Positions 35,932 through 45,797 of a DNA stretch of 64,000 nucleotides are shown here, piece by piece. Source of the stretch: Methylophaga sp. 42_25_T18 (GTDB lineage Bacteria > Pseudomonadota > Gammaproteobacteria > Nitrosococcales > Methylophagaceae); NCBI GenBank assembly GCA_002163085.1, contig MAAJ01000006.1, positions 248,001 to 312,000 on the forward strand, written 5' to 3'. The translations under genes and the position numbers were made by a program. The notes below the pieces were generated by a model. The model saw only the letters and a program-made list of their open reading frames with translations, had not been told where the DNA came from and searched no databases. Positions within the stretch are counted from its first letter, which is position 1, and the number at the start of each line of letters is the position of its first letter.

Positions 35932-36587
35932 TAAATTTGACCGCCTAATAGCGGTACAAAACTCACTGGATCCAATTCGGTTTCATCAAATTTATTGCCA
36001 TTACGCTCAATGAGTCGTAACGATTGTGAAGCACCGCCAACCGGTATAACCAAACGTCCACCCGGCGCTAACTGTGTCAACAAACTTTCAGGCACTTGTT
36101 CCGGTGCACAGGTCACAATTATGCCATCGTAGGGAGCATTATCTTCCCAGCCCCAACTGCCATCACTGTGTTTTAATTTGATATTGTTGAGTTTTAACTG
36201 ATAAAAACGTTCGCGGGCTTGGTTTTGCAACGGCGAAATCCGTTCTACACTAAAGACCCGATCCACTAAGCGAGATAACACTGCCGTTTGATATCCCGAA
36301 CCAGTCCCCACTTCCAATACTTTTTTCTTGGGTAAGCCCGCCAGCAAGATTTCAGTCATTTTTGCCACAATAAAAGGCTGAGAAATAGTCTGGCCATGAC
36401 CTATCGGCAAGGCGGTATCTTCGTAAGCACGACTGGCTAAAGCTTCATCAACAAAGATATGGCGAGGCAACTCGCGCATCACCGTCAATACATCGATATT
36501 TTGAATGCCCTGCTCTTTCAATCGCGCAATCAAACGATCGCGGGTTCGCTGAGAGGTCATGCCGATGCCTTGATGTTGAGCAATCAC
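35931..36587 (-). CDS. pcm: Protein-L-isoaspartate O-methyltransferase
   Basis: A 218-residue SAM-dependent repair enzyme that methylates isoaspartyl residues of aged proteins. Typical stretches are [34 protein letters not shown] (SAM motif I), [22 protein letters not shown] and GGRLVIPVG. It overlaps surE by 4 bases and yqaA by one. The ATG at 36587 is the first in-frame. Confidence 0.95.
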   Translation of the reverse strand: MIAQHQGIGMTSQRTRDRLIARLKEQGIQNIDVLTVMRELPRHIFVDEALASRAYEDTALPIGHGQTISQPFIVAKMTEILLAGLPKKKVLEVGTGSGYQTAVLSRLVDRVFSVERISPLQNQARERFYQLKLNNIKLKHSDGSWGWEDNAPYDGIIVTCAPEQVPESLLTQLAPGGRLVIPVGGASQSLRLIERNGNKFDETELDPVSFVPLLGGQI

Positions 36588-37336
36588 TTAGACACTCCTT
36601 GCAACCAATTGGCAACACCATCAATCGCATCATAGCGAGTTAAATCAATTTGCAATGGTGTAACTGATATTGCACCTCGACGAATAGCATCAAAGTCAGT
36701 ACCAAAACCTGCATCTTGCTCTTCACCCGCGGGTCCCACCCAATACATTGCACGACCTCTAGGATCAAACTCTTTAATAACAGGTTCTGCCTTATGCCGA
36801 TGACCAAGACGAGTGCTTTCGAAACCGGTAATCTCAGCTATTGGCAAATCAGGGACGTTCACATTTAAAATTGTATCAGCAGGTAAGGAGGATTCTTTAA
36901 GCTGTGCCACCAATTTCTGTGCTGCCCATGCGGCCGTTTCATAATGTGTGCCGTCACTGCCCGCTAATGAAATCGCAATGGCAGGAAAACCGAGGAAACG
37001 ACCTTCCATCGCCGCGGCAACAGTGCCTGAATACAACACGTCATCACCTAAATTAGCGCCGGCATTAATACCTGAAACCACCATGTCAGGTTCATCTTCT
37101 AATAAACCAGTGATGGCTAGATGAACACAATCCGTAGGCGTACCTTCAACTCGGTAGACACCATTATCTAACTGACTTAAGCGTAAAGGATTTTCAAGCG
37201 TGAGAGAATTACTGGCACCACTACGGTTTCTATCCGGAGCAACTACGGTAATTTCACCAAGGTTTGATAATGCTTCTGCTAAGGATTTAATTCCTTGAGC
37301 CATATAACCATCATCATTACTTATCAGGATTTTCAT
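36584..37336 (-). CDS. surE: 5'/3'-nucleotidase SurE
   Basis: A 250-residue metal-dependent nucleotidase/exopolyphosphatase. The N-terminal [16 protein letters not shown] carries the acidic metal ligands (Asp8, Asp9), [15 protein letters not shown] the Ser/Asn ligands, and [12 protein letters not shown] the later Asn. It begins the surE-pcm-yqaA-nlpD unit and faces the terminator shared with the formate dehydrogenase operon end. Confidence 0.95.
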   Translation of the reverse strand: MKILISNDDGYMAQGIKSLAEALSNLGEITVVAPDRNRSGASNSLTLENPLRLSQLDNGVYRVEGTPTDCVHLAITGLLEDEPDMVVSGINAGANLGDDVLYSGTVAAAMEGRFLGFPAIAISLAGSDGTHYETAAWAAQKLVAQLKESSLPADTILNVNVPDLPIAEITGFESTRLGHRHKAEPVIKEFDPRGRAMYWVGPAGEEQDAGFGTDFDAIRRGAISVTPLQIDLTRYDAIDGVANWLQGVSK

Positions 37337-37396
37337 TGTTTACTTTTTTGGCCTTACACAACTATCTCATCGCGTCATATATTAGCAAGAATGCAT

Positions 37397-37430
37397 AAAA
37401 AAAGGGCATCTTGTCAGATGCCCTTTTTTT
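37397..37430. terminator. Rho-independent terminator after fdhF
   Basis: A perfect 15-base-pair stem (seven A on the left, seven T on the right, TGTC loop) lies 12 bases beyond the formate dehydrogenase alpha stop on the minus strand and just upstream of surE. It separates the formate dehydrogenase transcript from surE. Confidence 0.92.
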
Positions 37431-37441
37431 ACTTGCTCATC

Positions 37442-40240
37442 TTAAACCAGAGCGTTTTTAGATTGACCACCACCATAACTGTGGAACTGCATGGGTTCTC
37501 CACCTGGTGTAACTTTGACCGCACAGTATTTAAACTCTGGGATCTTAGCCGCCGGGTCAAGTGCATCGTTAGATAACTTATTAACCGCAGCTTCGTAATA
37601 ACAGAAGGCCATAAACACCGCCCCCGTTGGCACAGATTCATCTGCACGCGCTATCATTGAAATCTCTCCGCGTCGGGTAGATAAAGTAATCATCTCTCCA
37701 GGAGAAACACCCATTTCATCCAAGCTAATCGGATTAATGGTTGCAACCGCTTCAGGTTCCAACGCATCTAATACATTTGAACGTCGGGTCATTGAACCGG
37801 TATGCCAATGCTCTAACATTCGGCCAGTAATTAATACAAATGGATATTCTTCATCCGGACGCTCTGCTGGCGGCACGATATCAGCTGGAACAAATTTACC
37901 CAAACCATTTTCACGTTCAAATGATTCGGTAAAGATCACATCTTCACCTGGGTCACCTTCGTTCAAACAAGGATAAACAATCGAACCTTCTTTTTCTAAA
38001 CGCTCCCACGTCATACCTGCCATGGTAGGTACGGCTTTGCGTATTTCCTCAAATACCTCTGCTGAATCTTTATAATTCCAGTCCAAACCAAGACCACGTG
38101 CCATTTCTTGAATAATCCACAGATCTTGACGCGCATCACCCGGCGGATTCACCGCCTGACGGCCTATTTGAACTAAGCGATCAGTATTCGTAAAGGTAGC
38201 TGTTTTTTCAGCAAAAGCCGACGCAGGTAAGACTACATCCGCCAGATATGCCGTTTCGGTCAAGAAAATATCTTGCACCACCATATGATCTAATTCAGCC
38301 ATTGATTGACGGGCATGGGTAGCATCTGGATCCGACATCGCGGGGTTTTCACCCATGACATAGAGCCCTTTTAAATCACCTGCATGAATAGCCTGCATGA
38401 TTTCAACTACCGTCAGACCTGGATTATTATCTAGTTCACAACCCCACAACTCTTCAAAATAAGCATGAGCTTTTTCATCAGTGACCGGTTGGTAATCAGG
38501 AAACACCATTGGGATCAAGCCCATATCTGATGCACCTTGTACATTATTTTGACCTCGCAATGGATGCAAACCCGTGCCTGGACGACCAATTTGACCAGTC
38601 ATCAAGGACAATGAAATCAAGCAACGTGCGTTATCCGTGCCGTGAACATGCTGTGAAATCCCCATGCCCCATAAAATCATCGACGCTTTAGAGCTTGCAT
38701 ATAAACGGGCTACCTCTTTCAAGGTTTCAGCTGGTACACCACAGATTGGTTCCATCATTTCTGGCGTATAAGCTTTTAAATGCGCTTTCATCGCCTCAAA
38801 ACCTTCAGTACGCTCTTTAATAAACTCAGGATCCACCAAGTTTTCTTCAATGATGGTATGCATCATCGCATTTAACATGGGTACATCACTGCCGGGTTTA
38901 AAGGCTACGTGATGTGTAGCTTGGCGCGATAATTCTGTTGTTCGAGGATCCATCAAAATCAATTTAGTGCCTCGGCGCATGGCATTTTTCATCCATGTCG
39001 CACCCACTGGATGATTTACCGTTGGGTTAGCACCGATAATGACAAGAACGTCAGCTTTATCCACATCCGAAACCGGATTAGATACCGCACCAGAGCCTAA
39101 ACATTCTAATAAGGCAACAACGGAAGACGCATGACAAAGTCGGGTACAGTGATCAACATTATTGGTTTTAAAACCTGTTCTCACCAGTTTTTGGAATAAA
39201 TAGGCTTCTTCATTACTACCTTTGGCACTACCAAAACCAGCTAGAGCATTCGGCCCTTTTTCATCACGAATTTTATTAAAACCTCCGGTAGCAACCGCTA
39301 AGGCTTCTTCCCATGTCGCTTCACGGAAGATTTTATCAACATCATTCGGATCCATTGAGAACTCTGCTGATTTAGGTGCGCCTTCTCGACGAATCAAAGG
39401 TTTAGTTAAACGATGTGGATGTTGTACATAGTCAAAACCATAACGACCTTTAACACATAAACGACCTTTATTGGCCGGTCCGTCACGACCTTCAACATAG
39501 ATGATCTTGTCATCTTTGACATTATAGGTCAGCTGACAACCCACACCACAATAAGGGCACACCGAGTCAACTTTCTTGTCGGGTTCATTCATTGCCACAT
39601 CATTAGCCGGCATTAATGCTCCGGTCGGACAAGCTTCAACACACTCACCACAGGCTACACAGGTGCTTTCGCCCATCGGGTCATCAAGATCAAATACGAT
39701 ACTAGTATGCTTACCGCGTGATGCTAAACCAATAACATCGTTATTTTGTTCGTCACGGCAGGCACGTAAACAACGTGTACACTGAATACAAGCATCCATA
39801 TTCACGGCTATACCGGGATGCGACACATCACAAGGTGGTTGCTCTCGAGCTTCAAACCGTGGCAAACCTAAATCAAGTTTTTGCGCCCAAAAATCCAGCT
39901 CCGAATTAAGTGTATGAGGTTGTTCAGATACATCTGACTTCAGTAACTCCAACACCATCTTCTGTGACTTAACCGCACGTTCACTATTTGATTGGATATT
40001 CATGCCTTCAGTGGGTTGACGACAACATGACGGCGCTAATACACGTTCACCATCAATTTCGACCATACATGAACGACAATTACCATCCGAGCCTTCTCGG
40101 TCTGAATAACATAAATGTGGGATATCTACGCCATTACGTTTAGCCACATCTAGGATTGTTTCATCTACATCAGCTGAAAGTGCTTCACCATTTAAGGTGA
40201 AATTAACCGTTTGAGTGATTTCTACAGGATTAATAGCCAT
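37442..40240 (-). CDS. fdhF: NAD-dependent formate dehydrogenase, catalytic alpha subunit
   Basis: A 932-residue molybdopterin enzyme that oxidises formate to CO2. From the N-terminus: a plant-type [2Fe-2S] domain (CYSDREGSDGNCRSCM), two [4Fe-4S] ferredoxin repeats (CIQCTRCLRACR and CVACGECVEACP), then the bis-MGD core with CPYCGVGCQ cluster and the active-site cysteine in VDHCTRLCHASSV. The active residue is Cys, not Sec. Electrons would pass via the iron-sulfur chain to the beta subunit. Organisation resembles the W-dependent FDH1 of Methylorubrum extorquens (fdh1A), which is inference; metal choice cannot be read. It overlaps the beta gene by one base. Confidence 0.92.
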   Translation of the reverse strand: MAINPVEITQTVNFTLNGEALSADVDETILDVAKRNGVDIPHLCYSDREGSDGNCRSCMVEIDGERVLAPSCCRQPTEGMNIQSNSERAVKSQKMVLELLKSDVSEQPHTLNSELDFWAQKLDLGLPRFEAREQPPCDVSHPGIAVNMDACIQCTRCLRACRDEQNNDVIGLASRGKHTSIVFDLDDPMGESTCVACGECVEACPTGALMPANDVAMNEPDKKVDSVCPYCGVGCQLTYNVKDDKIIYVEGRDGPANKGRLCVKGRYGFDYVQHPHRLTKPLIRREGAPKSAEFSMDPNDVDKIFREATWEEALAVATGGFNKIRDEKGPNALAGFGSAKGSNEEAYLFQKLVRTGFKTNNVDHCTRLCHASSVVALLECLGSGAVSNPVSDVDKADVLVIIGANPTVNHPVGATWMKNAMRRGTKLILMDPRTTELSRQATHHVAFKPGSDVPMLNAMMHTIIEENLVDPEFIKERTEGFEAMKAHLKAYTPEMMEPICGVPAETLKEVARLYASSKASMILWGMGISQHVHGTDNARCLISLSLMTGQIGRPGTGLHPLRGQNNVQGASDMGLIPMVFPDYQPVTDEKAHAYFEELWGCELDNNPGLTVVEIMQAIHAGDLKGLYVMGENPAMSDPDATHARQSMAELDHMVVQDIFLTETAYLADVVLPASAFAEKTATFTNTDRLVQIGRQAVNPPGDARQDLWIIQEMARGLGLDWNYKDSAEVFEEIRKAVPTMAGMTWERLEKEGSIVYPCLNEGDPGEDVIFTESFERENGLGKFVPADIVPPAERPDEEYPFVLITGRMLEHWHTGSMTRRSNVLDALEPEAVATINPISLDEMGVSPGEMITLSTRRGEISMIARADESVPTGAVFMAFCYYEAAVNKLSNDALDPAAKIPEFKYCAVKVTPGGEPMQFHSYGGGQSKNALV

Positions 40241-41937
40241 TATTTCAGCTCCTCTGGAAAATACTTCATCACCGAGCGAATCGGATTAGGGGCGGCTTGG
40301 CCTAAACCACAAATAGAAGCATCGATCATTACGTCCGATAGCTCTTCCAGTAGATCTTCATTCCATGTTGGTTTTTCCATCAAGGTCACCGCTTTCGCCG
40401 TACCAACACGACATGGGGTACATTGGCCACAAGATTCATCTTCAAAGAACTTCATCGCATTGATCGCTAAATCACGTGCTTTATCTTGATCAGAAAATAC
40501 GACAACGGCAGCAGAACCGATAAAGCAACCGTATTCATTCAAGGTGTCGAAATCAAGCGGAATATCTCCCATAGATGCCGGCAAAATACCGCCAGAAGCA
40601 CCACCGGGGAAGTAACCATAGAACTCATGGCCATCTTGCATGCCACCACAATATTCATCAATCAACTCTTTCATCGTGATACCTGCAGGTGCTAAATGCA
40701 CACCCGGCTTATTAACACGACCACTGACTGAAAAAGAACGTAATCCAACTCGACCATTTCGACCATGGTCTGTTAAACACTGCGGGCCTTTTTCTAAAAT
40801 ATCTCGCACCCAATACAGTGATTCCATATTGTGCTCTAAGGTAGGCCTGCCAAACAAACCTACTTGAGCAACAAAAGGAGGACGCAGACGTGGCATACCA
40901 CGTTTGCCTTCTATCGACTCAATCATCGCTGATTCTTCACCACAAATATATGCACCTGCCCCACGGCGTAAATATAAAGTTGGCATATTTTCTACTGGTG
41001 GATTCGCTTCTAACTTCGCAATCTCTGCTTCTAAACTTTCTCTGATTGCAGCATATTCATCACGTAGATAAATATAGATCTCGTTAATACCTACAGCCCA
41101 AGCAGCAATTAAGGCACCCTCTAGGAAGCAATGAGGATCGCGATCCAAATAATATTTATCTTTGAATGTACCAGGTTCACCTTCATCAATATTAACTGCC
41201 ATCAATTTTGGTTCAGGTTGTTCCCGCACAATTCGCCATTTACGACCTGCTGGGAAACCCGCGCCACCCAGACCACGTAGGCCCGAATCATCCATCGCAT
41301 CTAATACTTTATCTACTTTGAGCGTGCCATCCATGCAAGAACGATAAGTTTGATAGCCACCTTGTTGCACATAAGTGTCATATTCAATTGGTGTTATCGC
41401 TTCAGGCTCTACAGCTTTAACGTTAACCGCTTGAGTTACTTTCTCTGTGTCAGCATGTTCAATAGGGTTCATACCTACCACTGCAACCGGTGCTTTATCA
41501 CAACGACCTATGCATGGAACACGCTGTACCCGCACCCCTTCACCAAGGCCATTTTCTAATGAGCTGACCAAATCTTGGGCGCCCATCATGTCGCACGTTA
41601 ACGATTCACAGACACGTACAGTTAACTCTGGTGGCGGTGTTTCATTTTCTTTAATTACATCAAAGTGGTGGTAGAACGTTGCCACTTCATACACTTCTGC
41701 TTTAGAGAGTTTCATCTCACGGGCTAAAGCGACTAAATGAGGAGCCGAGATATGCTTATACGCATCTTGGATCTTGTGTAAATGCTCAATTAATAAATCT
41801 TTTTGGCGAGATTCATCGCCTAATAAGGCTTGAACTTCTGCCAATGCTTTGGGATCAACCTGGCGACCTTTCCCAACAGCTCTAGGTAATTTTAGTTTAT
41901 TACCTTGTTTTCGAGCACTGATTTGCTGCTCACTCAT
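40240..41937 (-). CDS. NAD-dependent formate dehydrogenase beta subunit (NuoE-NuoF fusion)
   Basis: A 565-residue flavoprotein that hands formate electrons to NAD. The N-terminal third is NuoE-like (thioredoxin fold, [2Fe-2S] cysteines in VCESLTCDMMG and VPCIGRCDKAP). The rest is NuoF-like: FMN/NADH-binding GLGGAGFPAGRKW, ICGEESAMIESIEGKRG, and the [4Fe-4S] CGQCTPCRVGT. Such fused gamma-beta subunits occur in FDH1-type enzymes (fdh1B). It is the first gene of a two-gene operon; its start is preceded by GAGAGG. No separate gamma subunit is required or seen. Confidence 0.92.
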   Translation of the reverse strand: MSEQQISARKQGNKLKLPRAVGKGRQVDPKALAEVQALLGDESRQKDLLIEHLHKIQDAYKHISAPHLVALAREMKLSKAEVYEVATFYHHFDVIKENETPPPELTVRVCESLTCDMMGAQDLVSSLENGLGEGVRVQRVPCIGRCDKAPVAVVGMNPIEHADTEKVTQAVNVKAVEPEAITPIEYDTYVQQGGYQTYRSCMDGTLKVDKVLDAMDDSGLRGLGGAGFPAGRKWRIVREQPEPKLMAVNIDEGEPGTFKDKYYLDRDPHCFLEGALIAAWAVGINEIYIYLRDEYAAIRESLEAEIAKLEANPPVENMPTLYLRRGAGAYICGEESAMIESIEGKRGMPRLRPPFVAQVGLFGRPTLEHNMESLYWVRDILEKGPQCLTDHGRNGRVGLRSFSVSGRVNKPGVHLAPAGITMKELIDEYCGGMQDGHEFYGYFPGGASGGILPASMGDIPLDFDTLNEYGCFIGSAAVVVFSDQDKARDLAINAMKFFEDESCGQCTPCRVGTAKAVTLMEKPTWNEDLLEELSDVMIDASICGLGQAAPNPIRSVMKYFPEELK

Positions 41938-42605
41938 GAAACTGCCTCTCTACAATTTATGCCACTTGCTGACATTTTATTTAGCTATAAACATCGAAAA
42001 TTACCACGTGAGAGAGCCCTTGTGAAGTAAATAACGCAATGACTGTAAAAGACAAAATCGGCAGTAAGTTGTTTAGGAACTAATGTCCTTAGTAAAAATT
42101 TATTTAAGAAAAAATGTCCGCACCAAAGCATGGCAAAATGCGAATGATGACACTGTTTTGGTGCATCACCTACCAGGCAAAAACACCTATGTCATTGATA
42201 ATGTATGGTTTTTAATTATCTTCTTTATTTTCATTAAAAATCTAAATTTTACTTGGACAGCCCTAAACACTAAGCACTGATTTTATCGCACTATAAAACG
42301 TAATAACCTAGTTTTGCGCAAGGGTATTATCAAGGTATTTTAAGTTTTATTAATTGTACCCCTAGCCGAAGATCAAAGCTAAGCATATCTGATATTAATT
42401 TCCACACTATTTAATCGCGATAAAACATAGCTTTATATTCAGTCAAACTTCCTTGTTTTCATATGTTTAATGTCACTGTAGGTAACCGTATATCTCTTAT
42501 TAAATCTATACGAAAGGAGTATAGTTGAACTAATGGAAAGGCAGGTAGTTTCGCCTATTCTGTTCATAGCCAAGCAGAGATTCAATATACCGAGAGGTAA
42601 ATTGT
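41938..42605. other. Long divergent intergenic region, no supported gene
   Basis: This 668-base AT-rich region separates the formate dehydrogenase operon from the aerotaxis genes and must hold both promoters. An open frame of 65 codons (42083-42280) has only a weak ribosome site and no recognisable product. An eight-base inverted repeat (GCACCAAA and TTTGGTGC, 42120-42164) and a ribosome-binding-like AAAGGAG at 42513-42519 without a good following start are visible. I could not assign any regulator. Confidence 0.5.
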
Positions 42606-43115
42606 ATGGTGACGCCAAATAATAAAGAATTAAAAATGAAGGAAACGGATCTTATCGTTTCCAAGACAGACACCAAGGGACACCTCACCTATTGCAATGA
42701 CGCCTTCATGGAGTTTTCTGGCATCTATGAAGAAGAGTTATTAGGTCAACCTCACAACATCATCAGACATCCAGATATGCCACGCGGTATCTACTCTCAG
42801 CTATGGCAAACAATACAGCAGGAAAATGAATTTTTCGGTTTCATCAAAAACTTAAGAAATAATGGTGGTTTTTTCTGGACCTTCGCCAATATCACCCCTA
42901 GCTTTAGTGGTGATAGTGAATTAGTCGGTTACTTCTCTGTTCAACGCTATCCTATGCCTGAAGGCATTGATTTCTTTCAAAGCTTATATCAACAAATGTG
43001 TGACGTGGAAGCCAGTAATACCCAAGAAGCAATGGATGCTTCAACTCAGATCTTGAATGATGCTGTTCAAGATAAAGGGGGATACAATGAATTTATTTGC
43101 TCCTTTTACCGTTAA
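42606..43115 (+). CDS. Aer-like PAS domain sensor protein (soluble)
   Basis: A 169-residue soluble protein that is essentially a single PAS domain. It closely mirrors the FAD-binding PAS domain of the E. coli aerotaxis receptor Aer: the start resembles its N-cap, [13 protein letters not shown] (47-59) is nearly the Aer motif, and [18 protein letters not shown] follows. A flavin-bound energy or redox sensor is therefore likely. It has no membrane or signalling domain, which the next gene supplies. Translation of that gene begins inside this one (29-base overlap). Flavin binding is inferred from resemblance only. Confidence 0.85.
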   Translation: MVTPNNKELKMKETDLIVSKTDTKGHLTYCNDAFMEFSGIYEEELLGQPHNIIRHPDMPRGIYSQLWQTIQQENEFFGFIKNLRNNGGFFWTFANITPSFSGDSELVGYFSVQRYPMPEGIDFFQSLYQQMCDVEASNTQEAMDASTQILNDAVQDKGGYNEFICSFYR

Positions 43116-44586
43116 ACAAGCTTTGTGGATCAATACAAGTTTACTCATAGCGGTTCTCACTTCTAATACGATCATTGTGCTCTCACCTCAGCTTTTATTG
43201 TTCGCTGTAGGGCCAGCACTCTTCGTTTTATTTTTCACTAAAAAAGCCTATCTCATTCGCCAAGATCCGGTAGTGAAAGAAATTCAACGCATGGCAGAAA
43301 AAATCAGTGATGGTGATCTTGAATGTCGAATTATGGGGGTGGCATGGGAGCATCCGTTAAATGCCTTAACCCATCAATTAAACGATGCCTTAGACCAAAT
43401 TGAAGCCTATATCCGTGAAGTTGATGCAGTATTACGTCTAGCAAGAAAAGGACAGTATTACCGACGTACTTTACCCATAGGTATGGATGGTCGTTTCAAA
43501 CTTGGCTTACAAAGAATAGATCAATCGTTACAGGTAATGGAACAAGCTTATAAACAAAGACAAATTGATTCGATGTTTGCCGAATTAGGCCAATTGAAAA
43601 CCACGAATTTGTTAAATAACCTCACTGACAATCAATGCGATCTCAACGATATCAGAGACGATATGGATCATGTACAAAACTTATCAAATCAGGCCGTTGA
43701 AAAAGCAATGACTAACCAGCCTCTAGTGGCTAATGTTGTCACTAAATTAGCTGATGTGGTCGATCGTTCTGGCAACTTACGCCAACATTCAGAAGAGTTA
43801 ACGGTCAGCAGTCACGAAATTTCAGAAATGGTACAAATGATTACCGGTGTCGCTGAACAAACCAACCTTCTGGCCTTAAATGCGGCTATCGAAGCTGCAC
43901 GTGCCGGTGAACATGGTCGTGGCTTTGCCGTTGTTGCTGATGAAGTCAAAATATTGGCTGAAAGTACTAAGGATGCAGCAAACAACATTGCACAGATCAT
44001 CAAACGGTTTACTGCGGCTAGTTCAGGTATGGCTGAAAGCACTGAAACCGTGTCGGTAGCTGCCCAAGAATCAAAAGATATTATTACTGATTTTGAACAC
44101 AGCTTTGGTGAGTTTGCCCAGCTTGCTCAATCAACAAATGAACAGGTCGCATCAGTTAAAATAACCTGTGATGCGGCGTTAATAAAAGTCGACCATGTGG
44201 TTTATATGCAAAACGCATATCGTACCGTCGAAATAAATGATGCCTCGCATGAAGATAACCAAAAAATATCCAAGGATCATCTTAATTGTACTTTTGGTGT
44301 GTGGTATTACAATGAAGAAGGTAGAGGATCATATGGTCACCTTCCTGTTTACAACTCCATTGCTGCACCGCATGAGCGCTTACATGTCAATGTACATGCT
44401 GTGATTGATGAAATGAAAAATCAAGACTGGCAAGCTTCAACATCAAGCCAGCAAAATATCGTTAAATATTTCAACGACGCTGAGGAGGCAAGTTCCGAGT
44501 TAGTACGACTTGTTGACCAAATGGTGTCTGAAAAAGAGAAATTTGAAACCAGTTCAACGACACAAACGGATATTGAACTGTTTTAG
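43087..44586 (+). CDS. Membrane chemoreceptor with HAMP, MCP and C-terminal CZB domains
   Basis: A 499-residue chemoreceptor. A short N-terminal hydrophobic hairpin (about 12-50) has almost no periplasmic loop, as in the Aer membrane anchor. A HAMP-like region follows (about 58-140), then the signalling domain with the tip [20 protein letters not shown]. The C-terminus is a zinc-binding CZB domain: His370 (HVVY), Cys401 (CTFGVW), His429 and His433 (HERLH), with all spacings fitting the CZB consensus. The ATG at 43087 follows AAAGGGGG. With the PAS protein it probably forms a split aerotaxis receptor; CZB domains are linked to zinc or hypochlorite sensing. Confidence 0.9.
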   Translation: MNLFAPFTVKQALWINTSLLIAVLTSNTIIVLSPQLLLFAVGPALFVLFFTKKAYLIRQDPVVKEIQRMAEKISDGDLECRIMGVAWEHPLNALTHQLNDALDQIEAYIREVDAVLRLARKGQYYRRTLPIGMDGRFKLGLQRIDQSLQVMEQAYKQRQIDSMFAELGQLKTTNLLNNLTDNQCDLNDIRDDMDHVQNLSNQAVEKAMTNQPLVANVVTKLADVVDRSGNLRQHSEELTVSSHEISEMVQMITGVAEQTNLLALNAAIEAARAGEHGRGFAVVADEVKILAESTKDAANNIAQIIKRFTAASSGMAESTETVSVAAQESKDIITDFEHSFGEFAQLAQSTNEQVASVKITCDAALIKVDHVVYMQNAYRTVEINDASHEDNQKISKDHLNCTFGVWYYNEEGRGSYGHLPVYNSIAAPHERLHVNVHAVIDEMKNQDWQASTSSQQNIVKYFNDAEEASSELVRLVDQMVSEKEKFETSSTTQTDIELF

Positions 44587-44594
44587 GCCTATTA

Positions 44595-45611
44595 TTAAAG
44601 CCCTGTTTTTTCTTTAGCCTGCTGCTCAACCTGTTGTAACCATAGATCATGGTGCTGCTGCGCCCAAGCGGTATCAACTTGGCCGGTAACCATGCCTTCC
44701 AATGCGCCTTCAGTACCGACAGTACCGATATAAATATGACCAAAAGCAAAGGCAATCAATACCAAAGCAGTTAACAAGTGAATCAGATGTGATAACTGAA
44801 TGATTTCACGTTCTTGATCAAAGTTGGGGAAATCTAATACCAGACCGGATATACATAAGGCAACGCCCGCAGTGGCTAAAGTCCAGAACCATAATTTCTC
44901 ACCACCATTGAGTTTTTCAGCTGATGGATGTTTATCGCCGACCATGCCACCAAACGCTTTAAACCATTCCAAATCGACTTTATTTAGAAAGTTATTCTTA
45001 AACCATTTAATAATCATGATAAACAGGCCAATCATAAATGCTGGGCCTAAAATATTGTGGGTAAATTTAGCAATGGCAGCATATGCAGAAAAGCCATGAT
45101 GACCAAATACGGGAATTAATACCGCTCGACCATATAACAAACTCAGACCCGTGATCGCTAGGATCACAAATAATCCTGCCGTTAACCAATGTAGACGGCG
45201 TTCATTTAAAGTCCAACGTTCAATAGTCTGGCCTGTGCGAGGATGAGTCATTTCAACTTGACCTCGCCATAAGTAAAACAAGGCTAATACTGCCAAAGTA
45301 AAACCAATCAACCAACTGCCATAGGTCGCTAATGGACCATTACGTAATTGCCGCCAGTTTTGTCCTGAACCTTGAATCAATTCGTTGGTTTCACGGCCTT
45401 TTACCGCAGAGTAACCATTGGTATTATCTCGAACCATACGCCAATAATCTGCTCGCGGATTTGTTTCTTTAGCTTGCGTAGCGGTATCTACTTCAGCAAA
45501 ACCCGTTGAGATATATCCTGTCATCGGCAATAAAAAAATCGCCAACAACATAACAACTGCTGTCCAAGCCATCATTTTTTTACGTTTTTGTAATGAACTT
45601 GAATTAGCCAT
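44595..45611 (-). CDS. Formate dehydrogenase subunit gamma (cytochrome b556)
   Basis: A 338-residue inner-membrane cytochrome b. An N-terminal membrane segment (about 14-35) is followed by a periplasmic stretch (about 36-90) and then the four-helix heme-binding core with its conserved histidines (RRLHWLTAGLFV, FSAYAAIAKFTHNILGP and QLSHLIHLLTALVLI). It takes formate electrons from the FDH3-type beta subunit to the quinone pool. The ATG at 45611 is used; a TTG two codons upstream is possible. It lies after a small lipoprotein gene in the membrane formate dehydrogenase cluster. Confidence 0.9.
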   Translation of the reverse strand: MANSSSLQKRKKMMAWTAVVMLLAIFLLPMTGYISTGFAEVDTATQAKETNPRADYWRMVRDNTNGYSAVKGRETNELIQGSGQNWRQLRNGPLATYGSWLIGFTLAVLALFYLWRGQVEMTHPRTGQTIERWTLNERRLHWLTAGLFVILAITGLSLLYGRAVLIPVFGHHGFSAYAAIAKFTHNILGPAFMIGLFIMIIKWFKNNFLNKVDLEWFKAFGGMVGDKHPSAEKLNGGEKLWFWTLATAGVALCISGLVLDFPNFDQEREIIQLSHLIHLLTALVLIAFAFGHIYIGTVGTEGALEGMVTGQVDTAWAQQHHDLWLQQVEQQAKEKTGL

Positions 45612-45617
45612 GCTCAA

Positions 45618-45797
45618 TTATCGATCCGTTTGAACTTGCTTAAATCGTTTTTTTAACACGGCTTCGCGCTCTTGCGTAGTTAACGCATGTTGGTCAACGC
45701 TGCCTTTATACACACCAGCTTCGTGCATGGTCACATCGGTGTCTTCATAACAACCGGCCAAAAATAATAGTGCAACTAATATCGTAGAAAATTTCAT
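45618..45797 (-). CDS. Small lipoprotein of the formate dehydrogenase operon
   Basis: A 59-residue gene found by reading the gap between the beta and gamma subunits. Its ATG overlaps the fdh3B stop by one base (TAATG) and its stop lies just upstream of the gamma subunit start. A signal sequence ends with the lipobox LAGC (lipidated Cys16). The short mature part reads YEDTDVTMHEAGVYKG and ends KKRFKQVQTDR. I recall similar short lipoproteins in other proteobacterial respiratory operons, but the function is unknown; a role in complex assembly or heme/iron-sulfur delivery is only a guess. Confidence 0.75.
   Translation of the reverse strand: MKFSTILVALLFLAGCYEDTDVTMHEAGVYKGSVDQHALTTQEREAVLKKRFKQVQTDR

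Noticed and set aside
42120..42164. GCACCAAA/TTTGGTGC inverted repeat as an NtrC-type site
   Set aside because: The half-site sequence is suggestive but the arms are about 29 bases apart, far more than in NtrC sites.
42083..42280. 65-codon frame on the plus strand between the formate dehydrogenase and aerotaxis genes
   Set aside because: Weak ribosome site, no domain, no recognised relative; composition resembles noncoding AT-rich DNA.
42338..42370. Flagellar (sigma-28-like) promoter before the chemotaxis genes
   Set aside because: A TTAAGTTT and GCCGAAGA pair is seen but the spacing is 17 instead of 11 bases.
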